Below, one piece after another: positions 10,801 to 21,540 of a DNA stretch of 64,000 bases. A program made the translations under genes and the position numbers. Below the pieces are notes generated by a model. That model was given only the letters and a program-made list of their open reading frames with translations, was not told the origin of the DNA and made no database searches. Each line of letters begins with the position of its first letter. Within the stretch, counting starts at the first letter, position 1. This stretch comes from Ophiura sarsii. Taxonomy: Eukaryota; Echinodermata; Ophiuroidea; Amphilepidida; Ophiuridae. Location of the stretch: NCBI GenBank assembly GCA_035610835.1, contig CM069455.1, positions 36,301,278-36,365,277 of the forward strand, read 5' to 3'.

Positions 10801-13800
10801 GAGACAAGCTCATTGGACCCTCTAAAGGGCTATGGAAACGCCCTGTTAAAATGATTTTTAGAAATAAATATGATATATTAGTAATTAAACAACCCTGAAA
10901 CATAATCTAAGTTACTAAATTTGTAGGTATATGATTGTTTAGCTGCCCAGTTCATAAACTACTTGAAGTCCTTCTTAAATATCGTTACATTACATTGTTG
11001 ATTTATTTCATGTCAAAGGTAATGTCTTGATAAGAATTATAATACATGATGATTTGAATTTCAAATAATAATTATGACGCAAATCATATTATTAAAACTG
11101 TGCATGGTCGCAAAACTAATGCTTATTATAACGATATTATGTTCTTTTATTTCTTTTTTCCAGCCACCTTATGATACTTCTTGTTTCGATTTTGGTAAGA
11201 AACCTTAATGTATCTGTTCTTTACATACCGTAATATGCTAGATTACGCATTAATAAAATCTGATGAATAAGTTAAAGCGAAGACATATATACTTACGATT
11301 TGTTTGTTTTTACGAAAAAGGAGGTCATCATCGTACCTCAAATCAACGCTTGCGGCGATCCTCATTTGTTTGGACTGCATATAATGCACAAGTAATCTCT
11401 CCAAAATAAACACCTTTAGATTTACCGAAAGGAGACAAAATCGGTCAGAAGTGAGCTATTTTACCAAAAATGATAACCCAGCTAGTAACAGACCACAAGA
11501 AACAAACCCAAAACCTGTATGACATGTTGTTTGTTTTATTGTGTTTTTAGATATTTTTTACCTTTAACCTCACCTGATTATAGCATTTTTCGGCCCCTGT
11601 GCTTTATGTTGATATTATAACAAGCTCTACATGTGTGATGCGATCTGTGAAAACCCGTCGGATATCGCAAAATGTTAACTAGGGATTATGGGTCAAATTA
11701 AAAATAAAAAATTAAAAAATCTTCTTTTTGTTTAAAGATTTTTTTAAAGAAAATTAAATTCTAATACTTTGTGTCATCATCTTTTATGAAGTTTCACCTT
11801 CAAAAACTTACTTAAGTCACTTTTAGTATTAACCTTATAATGTTATTCTATTGAATTATGTATCTCTTTTGGCCTGTTTTCATGATTTCTTGTTTTGTAG
11901 CTTTTGTATGACATCACAATCATCATTCACTCATAATTTATTTTATAGTGATCGTAGAAAAATGATCGAAACAGTTCTGTAATCAGGACAGTTTTAGCTT
12001 TCTTATGATATAAATATCTCCAATGTAAACAATGCCACCATGTGGCGGGTTTTCACAGATCACATCACATGTTATCTCGTTATACCTGGCGATTCAAATA
12101 GTCACTAATAATGACCCTCCCCTTAAGGGGGTTATATTGGCTGAGTCAATAAAACCTAGATTTCCTATTAAGGGGGACTTAAGGAAGTTCTTTTTTCGAA
12201 TTTTGTGAGTGCTGTTATCATTAAACTATGACTCGAATGTATATAAAAGTATACATTTTTGGAAAGGAAATGGATCAGATAATCCAGATTTGGCATCAAT
12301 TTTGACCAAAATTGGTCAAAATTTCAGAATAAAATTTAAATTAGGTTAACAATTTAAAAATTGTCCCTAAGTAAATGTCTTTACATCAACATTTTTTACT
12401 CAAAATTATTTGTATTAGCTTGAATTTTGTGATTTTCTCAAGAAATAAAAAAAATGGTCAAAATTGATGCCAAATTTGGATTCTCTGATCCATTTCCTCT
12501 CTAAAAAAATGTATACTTTTATACGCATTTGATTAATTGTTCAATAATTACAGCACTCACCAAATTTAAAAAAAATCAAATCAGAACCTTCCTTGAGGTA
12601 CCCCTTATATCAAATATGTTTTAGCCCTTTGTTTCAACATTTTGATTAGTGGACCTAATTAATTATGACAATATAAATTAGACAAATGCCAACATACGTT
12701 TGAAACTCTTCAAGGAAATTAGCTGGCAACTGGATTTGAAATAAATAAATAAAATAAGAAATAAAGTTGGTGCCAGTGTTGTTGGTTTACGCCTGCTTGA
12801 CCTAGCCCAGGCTTTCTCAACTAGATTTACTGATGCGCCACATTTTAGTAACCAACTTGATGAAGCTCCACTTGGGCATATTTTTTAGAATTTACAATTT
12901 CAAAATTCCCTTCACGAAATATTTTAACATATGTATATAGGCAACATAATAACTAATATTACTATTTTGAGGGCACATGCGCGCAGCGCGCGAAAAAAAT
13001 TCTGTCTTTATACAACTGACCGTCATAGGCCTATGAAATCTGGCTATATCATGATTTGTTAAAACAAATTTTAACCACTCTCGCGCCACTTAGGATGCCT
13101 TGATGCGCCACAAGTGAATGCCTGAGTCCTAGCCTATCTCGGCAACCGAATGTCTGATTGAAGTACAATTTTCAGTTACTCAGCCAATAGAGCCACATTA
13201 AGCATGTCCGGTCGGAATCAGATCGTGTCTTGCATTTTGAAACTCTATGAACGAAATTGAATTTTGATCTCAAGAGACATCTTTTGACCTTTTACCCATT
13301 ATGCCATAATTGACTATTTGTCGTTTTGCATCAAAGTAGCCTTTTAGTTCACCCCTGTATTCTCTAATGACCTCTAACCCTGTTTGACCTTTGACCCATA
13401 TTCCTGAAGACCCAGATGAAGCATGAATTAGTGGTTCACATTACGTAGTTTGCTGGTTGTTGCAATTTTCTTGTAAATGAGGAAACATTATAAGTGACAC
13501 TATTGGAAAATGGCATTTAGTGACCCTTATTAACAATTCCCCGGCGAGTGATGATTTATCTTCTTGTCTCGACAAGGCGGCTACATTGTTGTTAATGCAT
13601 TCCTTATATAGAGTTGGGTGGCAATGCTTTTGCCTCAAGCTATAAACATTATATCATATAGTGCCTCAACATTGTATAAAAGCAATTGTATGCGATCTTT
13701 TTCAAATGTGTGCACATATTGTCCTCTCTCTTATAATGACTATCAGGAAAGACTTTAATGGACTCATGAATCTACTTTAACTGTATTTTACATAAAAACC

Positions 13801-15207
13801 CATCACAGAACTTTTTTTAATTATAAAAGAAATCTGCTTCCAATTTAAAGAATTGTTCAACACATTTGTTTCGATTTTCATCATACAGCATTCCGTAGGG
13901 GTGTGTTCATTTGTGTACAGTGGTGGTCGTATCCGGAAACACTGCAAACAGCGTTAACACGGTGCCCGGGACGCGTATTTTCTTTATGCAACTATAACGG
14001 GATGCATAGACGACAGATCGCTACACGGAATAAAGCGTAGTAACACAATGGGATGCATCCCGTTATGGTTGCAGAAAGAAATTAAGCGCCCGGGACACGG
14101 TGTCAAACCATTGATTTATATTATGAACGAAAAAAGCACTCACTAAAATAAACTGTCCTGATACCAGGACAACTTATTTAAAAATCTTAATTGTTGAAGT
14201 TATTAGGAAACATATTGCTCTGTAACCCTGTAAAATATGAAAATATATTAGTTCCATGGCGATAAAGATTGAACGTTAAATACACATTTAACTATACACT
14301 CGTTTTAATCACAGGTGTACCTTCAGTATTGCTGGCTCATAGAGCAACAGTTTCCAGCGTCCATGATACATTGCGTAACCGTATGAATCCAATCGAGATG
14401 GCCAAACGTTTAGAAAATGTACTATCTAGAGATGACATTGATGACATATTGAGGTGTGCCGATGAGAAAACCTACAATTACGCCAAAGCAGTTGATCTTC
14501 TGCTTTACAAGTTGATGCACTGTAATGATCGCCGTTGGTTTGATGCGTTCAAGAATGCACTAGATTTCGAAGACACGGAATTGCTACCTGAGGTATTGGC
14601 AGAAGCCCAGAGTAACGTCTTAGAGCAACCTGTATTCTCACCGATCAAAGGCGATTTTAACATACGTGAGATTGAATATGAAGGTATGTGACATAAAATC
14701 ATTATACAAAAAATGTTACAAATTAGGCATTCAAGAAAGTGTATTTTTGCACGCCCAGCTCGCTCAATAATTACCATTATGTTCGTGTGGAAACTTCTAA
14801 CTTAGTCATGGCACCCATGTGTTCGTGTTGCCAAGCGAAAGCGTAAAACGGAGCAGTCTGATGTTATGTTTAGAAGTGCTTTACGTGACCCCTTAGGCAA
14901 ATTAAGGTTCGATTATACATTAATGCATTTTACCTAGAAAATGTAGAACGAAACCTTCTTCGACGCATTGACAAAGACAGCACTCTTTTAAGAATCGAGT
15001 ATAATAATATTTTTGATCTAAAAGATGTGTTAATTTACCATGTACCCCACTCCAAAAACGACAAAGAAAAACAGTTCAGAATGTTACATATATAACGAAT
15101 ATCATTGTTTTACAGAGTATAAAGAAGAACAGGGGAATCTGTCTGGCCTGTATGCAGATTATGCAACGTGTGATCCTGATCCCGCCAGTCAGTTGAACAA
15201 AGAATAA
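7868..15207 (+). CDS. Death-domain plus CARD-like protein, copy 2 (five exons, about 311 aa)
   Basis: Predicted exons are A 7868-8170, B 10363-10503, C 11164-11194, a CARD-like exon 14315-14683 and a last exon 15116-15207 ending at TAA. Phases are 0, 0, 1 and 1 and agree at every junction. Exons A-C give the same death domain as copy 1 (residues about 45-140). The D exon expected about 1.7 kb downstream is missing because the repeat array ends at 12286. Instead, exon C reads in phase into the CARD-like exon. The result would be a DD-CARD adaptor, a domain pair known in animal apoptosis adaptors such as CRADD/RAIDD (there in CARD-DD order). Exon A differs from copy 1 at three bases, all changing an amino acid. 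Intron 1 carries a 944-bp TTAA-flanked element at 8585-9528. The splice structure is inferred, and a separate CARD gene with an unseen first exon is the main alternative. Confidence 0.6.
8585..9528. mobile_element. Foldback MITE flanked by TTAA (piggyBac-type target), 944 bp
   Basis: TTAA is duplicated at 8581-8584 and 9529-9532. Copy 1 of the tandem unit has a single TTAA at the equivalent place (about 2729-2732), so the insertion is directly demonstrated. The ends are inverted repeats GGGGA(G/A)ACTGAAGATGA. Inside is a second long inverted repeat (CTTGAATTACCCAGAGCG near 9121 against its complement near 9268, extending out to GCGCGCAGCTTTT), so most of the element is a hairpin. No transposase frame. 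TTAA targeting is characteristic of piggyBac and Kolobok superfamilies; which one mobilised it is not determined. Confidence 0.93.
11628..12074. mobile_element. MITE of about 446 bp, second unit
   Basis: Copy of the element at 4835-5280, duplicated with its host segment; same TIRs. Confidence 0.75.
12241..12524. repeat. Foldback repeat of 284 bp at the end of the tandem array
   Basis: The left arm starts GTATACATTTTTGGAAAGGAAATG and runs to ATTTTGACCA; the right arm is its reverse complement, ending GTATACTTTTATAC. The stem is about 85 bp. In unit 1 only the outer half of the left arm exists (to 5498), so the duplication boundary falls inside this repeat. The phrase AAAGTATACATTTTCGGAAAGG also occurs near 20687 and 21897, marking a dispersed family. 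Confidence 0.85.
12525..13955. other. Intronic/intergenic sequence without recognised genes
   Basis: It lies between micro-exon C2 and the CARD-like exon. It is AT-rich, with a short repeat of the phrase GATGCGCCACA near 12832 and 13101. I see no exon with good splice sites. Confidence 0.5.
13956..14106. repeat. 151-bp foldback
   Basis: The arms AACACGGTGCCCGGGACGCG..ATAACGGGATGCAT and the complement of ATGCATCCCGTTAT..GCGCCCGGGACACGGTGT give a stem of about 55 bp with a loop of about 25 bp. It lies about 200 bp upstream of the CARD-like exon. MITE-like in form; no clear target duplication. Confidence 0.85.
14315..14683 (+). CDS. CARD-like death-fold exon
   Basis: Listed separately because its identity is independent of the gene model. 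The 369-nt exon follows an ATCACAG acceptor and ends before GTATGT. About residues 25-100 of the exon have the amphipathic pattern of a CARD: IEMAKRLENVL, DDIDDILRCA, AKAVDLLLYKLM, RWFDAFKNAL and ELLPEVLAEA. The run with KAV.LLL, then a W-F and AL, then L..VL resembles the CARDs of RIG-I-like helicases and caspase adaptors. The exon enters and leaves in phase 1. It is followed by the exon at 15116-15207, which gives a short acidic tail ending QLNKE. The frame is open upstream past the acceptor but gains no extra domain there. Confidence 0.7.
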
Positions 15208-15652
15208 GCTGGATCGCAAGATAACTCTTCACGCCTAAGCGCATACAATGTACATACATTCCAAGTCACCTCGATGATATCGCTTACGAAATCAGACTAA
15301 GATAGCGTCACATTGGTCAGAAAATAGGTTTGATCTTGATGATTGGATTGATTGGCATTCAGAATGTATACAACGGCGTGGAAATATGTTTGAGTACAGG
15401 AAATGAAAATGGACAACTTTGGAAAACGGAGTATCCAGCTTTGTTTTGTGGGTGAGACTTGTCGAGACTAGCGAGCGGCGCAAGGCTACTCACGGGTGGG
15501 GTCCGGAGGGGGGTGGGGAGCTTTCGGATTTTAGCTAGCTTGAAGGCGTTTCCTCAACCTTATTAATTTTTGGCACAGAAATTATTATTATGATATATGG
15601 TAAGGGATACATGGGCCCTTCCGATTAACCCGGATACGGGGCCCATGTCATA
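15208..15652. other. 3' flank of the DD-CARD gene; no gene seen
   Basis: Contains the 3' UTR and spacer up to the Tc1/mariner element. I could not place a clear polyadenylation signal close to the stop. A small inverted repeat (ATGGGCCC..GGGGCCCAT, 15611-15646) is present. Confidence 0.4.
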
Positions 15653-15654
15653 TA

Positions 15655-16837
15655 AACACTTCAAAAGAAGTAAGTTCCCCTTTAGGGGTTCCCTTATATT
15701 TCCAAAACAATACATTGAAATGAAATGGGGTTTTCAGTCAAATGATTATGGGCTTCATACCAATAATTGACCAAAATTTCAAATCAACAGGTTCTGTCAT
15801 GCTTGAGTGAGCACGTATTGTATGACAGAATGTCCCATTTCAAAAGTTGCTAAAATAATGTTTAATTTCAAAAGTTGCTAAAATAATGTTTAGTAGCGGG
15901 TGTATCCACCGCGTTGTTGTATGACTTGCCGACATCGACGTCTCATAGTGTTGATGAGGCGCGCCACTCGATGCTGTGGGATGGCATCCCACTCTTGTTG
16001 TACCAGAAGACGTTAGCAAGATTAGTGTGATCATCCACTCTACGATCCACGGCCCGCTTTAACTGATCCCACAGATGCTCGATTGGGTTGAGATCTGGGG
16101 AGTTCACGGGCTAAACCAAACGCTCTATACCTTCATCTTCCAAGAACTGATTAGCAACTCTTTCCCTATGTGGGCGCGCATTGCATGTCGTCCATCAAGA
16201 CAAATCCATTTCCTATAGCTCCAGCGTAGGGAAGCACATGTGGTCGCAGCACCTCGCCAACATATCGAATGGCGTTGAGATTCCCATTGATTTGAACGAG
16301 ATCGGGTTTCCCTCAACTGCTGATGTCCGCCCATACCATTACACGGCCTCCTCCAAACGCTGTCACAGGTACCACACAACATTCAAAATGTTGCTCCCCT
16401 CGGCGACGCCACATACGTTTCCTATTGTCAATGTGGCCGGAGATATACACGCACTTCATAAGTGAATACAACACGTGCCCACCGTCGTCTTGACCATCGT
16501 ACATGCAGATCTCTTGCAAATCTGGTACAACAAGAGTTGGACTTCCATATCGAGTAGCGCGCCTCATCAACACTATAAGAAATCGATGTCGTCAATTGAT
16601 ACACCAACGTGGTGGATACACACACTACTAAACATTATTTTAACAACTTTTGAAATGGGACATTCTGTCATTCAATACAAGCTCACTCAAGCATGACAGA
16701 ACCTGTTGATTTGAAATTTTGGTCAAGTATTGGTATGAACCTCATAACAATTTGACAGAAAACCCATTTCAACCCAATGGATATTTTTGAAAATATAAGC
16801 GAAACCCTAAAGGGGAACTTACTTCTTTTGAAGTGTT
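15655..16837 (-). mobile_element. Decayed Tc1/mariner element with long terminal inverted repeats
   Basis: TA flanks lie at 15653-15654 and 16838-16839. The terminal inverted repeats begin AACACTTCAAAAGAAGTAAG and extend about 235 bp inward on each side, with small indels (15655-15900 against 16620-16837). The 0.7 kb between them encodes a broken transposase on the minus strand. The element length of 1.18 kb is usual for the superfamily, although such long TIRs are at the high end. Confidence 0.9.
15885..16630 (-). pseudogene. Tc1-like transposase remnant
   Basis: Minus-strand frames carry recognisable Tc1 family segments split over shifted frames. These include VVFTYEVRV (equivalent of the conserved VVFSDES catalytic block), RMWRRRGEQH, GGRVMVWADIS, a region matching the downstream SPDLNPIE block read through frame changes near 16080-16120, and a C-terminal INTMRRR-like stretch near 15950. 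The catalytic region is disrupted by frameshifts and the ORF is far shorter than the usual 340 residues, so it cannot be active. In autonomous relatives the enzyme cuts and pastes the element at TA sites. Confidence 0.8.
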
Positions 16838-16880
16838 TATTTACAAGTTGACTATGATTATTATAAACATTAAGAGCCAG

Positions 16881-17140
16881 AGGTTGCTTCAATGTAATCC
16901 CAGCATGCAGTTGAAAAGCGAAAAGCACTGTGCACTGAGATAATTCAAAACTTGATTTCCATTGAAATGTACATAAATATCATGGTTCAATAGAGTTGAA
17001 AAGTCTCAATGATTAGTTCCTCTAATGGACCATAATGTTTCTGTACATTTCAATGCAAATCGGTTGTTCAACGGTCTCCCTCACCACAGTGCACAGTGCT
17101 TTTCTACTGCATGCTGGGATTACATACATTGAAGCAACCT
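16881..17140. repeat. 260-bp foldback next to the Tc1/mariner element
   Basis: The left arm AGGTTGCTTCAATGTAATCC..GCACTGTGCACTG and the complementary right arm ending GAAGCAACCT enclose a second inner inverted repeat (CATTGAAATGTACA against TGTACATTTCAATG). It is probably an independent MITE. Confidence 0.85.
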
Positions 17141-17459
17141 TTGATTAAGAACCGTGCTTTCGTACTAAATGTGGTTTTAGCTTACACTCATCGCTACCAA
17201 ACTCAACGCAAATTCATATTTAGTTTACTTAAACACGAGTTTTGTTTGTTTTACCTCAAAACTACCCCTTATCAACCAATGTTTGAAGTTAGACAGACGC
17301 GTGTTTAATTTCCTCCCGAAAATGTTACTTAAACGGTGTGATTAAAGTCCATTGCGTATTTAGCTTGAACCGCGTTAAAATGCGTACGAGAATATGCATC
17401 TTCCTGTTACGAATCTGCAGGAGCACAGATAATGTATATAGAAACTTAGAAAGAAGGAC

Positions 17460-17600
17460 TCTTTGGTGGTATGTGATACGTGATGTAACTTGATGTTTTC
17501 TATTTGGCATGAAAGGTCATCCTTAAAATTGTAGCATTCCAAAGTTAGAGTTGCATAACTCCAACGTTCGTATTTTAGAAGCACAATGTCACAATATAAA
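17460..17600 (-). repeat. Dispersed repeat family R17, minus-strand copy
   Basis: Reverse complement of a block (CAACTCTAACTTTGGAATG.., GATGACCTTTCATG.., AACATCAAGTT) that also occurs on the + strand at 37445-37605 and 56788-56936. Three copies in 64 kb with about 80-90 percent similarity by eye. No terminal structure or coding sense is clear. Confidence 0.8.
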
Positions 17601-18201
17601 GTGCTCAACAAAAGTAAGTCGTACACTTTGTTTAGGTCATTTAAAGTAACTCTCGGTTATTTCCTTACCAAACTGGCTAGATAGACATTTGAATAAATCT
17701 TTTCGGCTCATTTTGATACCAAACATAACACCTAGCAACAAAGATAAACCATGATTAGCGCCATGTAAAGACAATTAGTCACTTTTCAAAAGTCACATTT
17801 TCAATACAGTTACGCGATGGAAAAGAGGTGTGTGTGAGGTTCACATCATCTGTGGCACTGTTATATAACCAGAGCAATCTATCACACAGTGCAGCCGTGA
17901 CACACTACGCTACGTTGGGTCGTACACTTAGCGAGCGGGATATTTGATTCCGAACATAAAGTGCAATACATTAAGCTGCAGCTGCTTGGAATTTTACTAA
18001 GCCTTAGGGATGCACCTTGGTTTGGTTTGGTTTGGTTTAGCTGTATATATCAATTAAGCATATATATGACAAATATTTACACGTCCTTCACCCATGCATG
18101 ACACTTTGAATTTGAATTTGCCCGCGCGAGGGGAAATGCGCAGCGATCAACACAAGACTCGATACGGCCTACATGTATGTGCTTGTTAACAATTGGTGTT
18201 T
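17601..18201. other. Spacer without recognised genes
   Basis: AT-rich sequence with a short TTTGG pentamer run near 18018-18038. No exon or element boundaries seen. Confidence 0.4.
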
Positions 18202-18212
18202 TCTTCCCGCGT

Positions 18213-19780
18213 CGTCGTCGTCGTCGTCGTCGTTCTATGGATCATGGCTGATTCTTTGTGACCCTATTGATGATGGAGCGCCACCCTTGTCTATTTTGTG
18301 ACATGCGATGCGCAGAGATAAGAGATAGATCAGTTGCTTCTTTATTGCCATCAGTCCAACGAAGCTTTGGTCTGCCATGTTTACGTCTTCCTTCGATAGC
18401 TCCTTGTATTATCACCTTTTCTAGATTGTCACCCTCTCGTCTATAAATATGTCCAAAGTATTGTAGCTTGTTGCGCATGATCTTTGTATACAGAGAAGTT
18501 TGGTTCCCAATCTGGCTTCTGACAAATTCATTTGTCTTATGCTCTTTCCATGATATTCCTAGCATCTTGCGCCAACACTCCATTTCAAAAGCTGATATTT
18601 TCTTTGAATCTGCTATTCCGACTGACCATGTTTCAGCTCCATATGTTGCAACCGGAAAGATTAGTGCCTTCATAATACGTATTTTTGTGGCCTTTGTGAT
18701 TCCTCTATCCTTCCAAATGGTTGATAAGGAACTTGCTGATGTTTAGCCATTCCCAGACGTCTTTTAATCTCTCCCGAGCTTCCACCATCTTTAGGAATTA
18801 GTGATCCAAGGAAATTGAATTGATCTACACAATCTACTGTGTCATTATCGACCTTCACTTGTTGGTTGCTGTTACCACCGCAAATCATGACTTTGGTCTT
18901 CTTAACATTCAGGAAGAGTCCAAACTTTTCACTGGCTGATTTCACTCTGTGTATTAGAAGTTGAAGTTCAGCTCCAGTACTATCAGGGTGGTATCGTCAG
19001 CATATCGGAGATTGGTTATGGTGCGACCTCCTATTGAAACGTGACCTTCCACTACATCAAAAGCTTGCCTCATGATGTATTCTGCATAAATGTTGAACAG
19101 GTAAGGTGACAGGATACATCCTTGACGAACGCCTTGTCCAATAGAGAACCAGTCACCATTGCCATTTTCTGTTCTTACTGTAGCCTCTTGATCTCTGTAG
19201 AGGGATTTAATCAGCTCAATGATGTGAAGAGAGAAACCCATTTCTTGCATTATCAACCATAGCCTCGAATGTTGAACGCAGTCAAATGCCTTAGAGTAAT
19301 CAGTGAAGCATAGATATAGAGGTTGTTGAAATTCCAAGCTCTTTTCCATCAGATTCCTCAGGTTACCTATTTGGTTTCTTGTACCTCGCCCTTTCCTGAA
19401 ACCTGCCTGTTCAGGTGGTAACTCATTCTCCAAGTGTTGTCGGATCCTTTCTGCAATGATATGAAGTAGAACCTTACTGCAATGTGAAATTAAGGCTATC
19501 GTGCGGTTGTTAGCACACACTCTGGTGTCTCCTTTCTTTGGGAGAGGGAGGAAGACTGCCTTATTCCAGTCTTCCAGTCCGTTGGGCATTCAGTTGTTCT
19601 CCAAATTTTGGTGCATAATCTATGGATCACTTCAATGCCTTCTTTATCACTTTCCTTTACGAGTTCTGCAGGAATATTATCAGCTCCAGGAGATTTACCA
19701 ATCTTAATTTCTTCATAGCTTGTTCCACTTCACTCTTCAGAATATCTGGTTCAGACATGGCATTGTTGAGAGTGTTATCA
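18213..19780 (-). mobile_element. 5'-truncated non-LTR retrotransposon (RTE-like LINE)
   Basis: It is flanked by an 11-bp direct repeat TCTTCCCGCGT at 18202-18212 and 19781-19791, a credible target-site duplication. The 3' end on the minus strand is a trinucleotide run (ACG)n at about 18211-18232 rather than poly-A. Several RTE-type LINEs end in short tandem repeats. The body encodes reverse transcriptase and the C-terminal domain. The endonuclease and 5' part of the RT are missing, the usual outcome of incomplete reverse transcription. Confidence 0.9.
18242..19640 (-). pseudogene. RTE-like reverse transcriptase, frame-broken fragment
   Basis: The minus-strand frame 18954-19589 contains reverse transcriptase blocks in order: a PLPKKGD..NNRTIALI segment, AGFRKGRGTRNQI, FTDYSKAFDCVQH (first catalytic Asp), GVRQGCILSPYLFNIYAE and LRYADDTTL (catalytic YADD). 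The frame then breaks near 18950. The protein continues in other frames at 18670-18945 (KTKVMI.., FNFLGSLI) and 18242-18673 (TYGAETW.., FGHIYRREG, the GRRKHGRPKLRW motif typical of the C-terminus in these LINEs). The enzyme would copy element RNA into DNA at a nicked target. At least two frameshifts make this copy inactive. Confidence 0.92.
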
Positions 19781-19791
19781 TCTTCCCGCGT

Positions 19792-20315
19792 AGTGTATTA
19801 AAATGCTTATTTTCAATAAATGGTGTTAATCATGGTTTGTCTTTGTTGTTAGGTGTTATGTATATTCGCCCAACTATGTATCATGGGGCCTTTATTTCAT
19901 CGAACAAGTGCCACGCCAGTGCGCACAGACAGACTTTACCGTGGGCATTTGTGGCACTGGGGTCGGTTAGGGTTAATGGAACATTTGCGGCCTCTAAGAA
20001 TTTACAGACATAAAGAGAAAAATATGGGGATTCTTCTGATATCAAAATATCTTGATGTGAACAAAAAATGAGAGCCAAAAACAGTGATCAGACATACACC
20101 TTAAACATTGTCGTATTCATGCAGTAACTTTATTGTCCAACATAATTATACGAAAGCGCATAATTCTTTGTTCTTTTGTTCGACACTAGTTGCACCGATT
20201 GATTAATTGACAATTATTGAGCTGGCATAGTTATGATCCAGAAACCGGTTGGATTTGTACAGCTCAAAGATTAGCCATCAATACTGTATAATAGATGTCC
20301 TTGTTTGTATATATA
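19792..20315. other. Spacer without recognised genes
   Basis: No domain, RNA or element boundary recognised. Confidence 0.4.
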
Positions 20316-21150
20316 TAATGTGATGATAACGGTGTATATATAATTTGTATTCATGCATATGTAAATAATAGAGCGGCGTGTATGAATATTCATGGTATTT
20401 GTATTTTAATGTGAGTGTGGAAACATGGCGAAATGGTCTGTTTTCGGGCTACGGCACTCACCATATTGCTGCTATGTATACGTATAGAACCTTTATTTAA
20501 CAGGTTCGTTTAATGGTGTTTTGGAAGAATTGATATTCTGGTGATAAACAATCAGAAACAAGCTATTTTCTTTTCCCCTAAGAGGTGGCGGTGAACAAAT
20601 TTAGAGACCAATTGATACTTGAGCATTATTTTGTTAAATGAAGTATCAAGCGCTGAAACGTTTGAACTATTAATGTGATGTAAATAAAGTATACATTTTC
20701 GGAAAGGGAATGAGTCGGAGAATCCCATTTTAAATTTTGACCAAAAATCACTGTTTTGGCTCAATATTTACTGTCAATAAAGCAAATTCAGTTCTGGTAA
20801 GAAAATGCATAAATTGCACCAACTCATCAACCAATCATCTCGCCAGGGTCTATGACCCGATTCTGACGAAAGATCAAATCCCTCAGTTCGAGTCATTAGT
20901 CTGCTCATGAAAGGTGTAGCAACACCTAAAATTCCAGATAATTATCTTATGTTGAGAACGAAAGATCAATTTCAAATGTATAGTTTGATTACCAACACAG
21001 ATGTACTTTCAGTCTAATAAACATTGTCAGTGTTTTAAATGTTTATCAAAATGTACAGTGACGTAGCCAGAGGGGGCAGGGAGAATCGATATTGACTGTC
21101 TAGTCGATTGAAATTGGCACTGTCGGTTCATTTGACAAGAGGAATCATGG
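20316..21150. repeat. Local segmental duplication P, copy 1
   Basis: Shares blocks TAATGTGATGATAACGG, AATAGAGCGGCGTGT, the CCCGATTCTGACG segment and GACAAGAGGAATCATGG, in order, with 21541-23153. Divergence is moderate (many small indels), so it is older than the 5.8-kb duplication. No gene seen. It supplies the empty site for the element at 22199-23001. Confidence 0.88.
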
Positions 21151-21540
21151 AAGTACCAATGACCAATCAAGTAACTTGTATACAAAGGTGCATATCATGC
21201 TCGTTTATAGAAACGCGTACAAAGCTAAGGGTTTTTTAATGGAAAGGCAATGTACGCGCGTACATCGCTTAGGGTATCAAAAACGGCAAAAAGGGTATGT
21301 TATGAGAACTTCCAATACGTGTTTAGGGTACTTTTTCAAGATATTAAGGGAACACAAATCCCCCTGTAAATCAGCACATTGATTGTACAATAAAGCATTG
21401 ATTGACATGGGTCCAGTTTGATAATATACATAAGTGTACGCATGAATATGTTAATTTAAAGCATAAAATAGTTTTTATGTATGGGTACTAATCATTTTGG
21501 GACTACCTGTATAACGTCCAATAACATGTTACATTAACTA

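Larger units (their letters stand above)
5817..12286. repeat. Tandem duplication unit, copy 2 (about 6.5 kb with insertion)
   Basis: Second copy of the segment starting at position 1. It is longer mainly because a 944-bp TTAA-flanked element sits at 8585-9528. Small indels also occur, for example about 35 extra bases near 8278-8315, plus scattered substitutions. The high identity across introns and spacers indicates a recent duplication or ongoing gene conversion. Confidence 0.95.
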
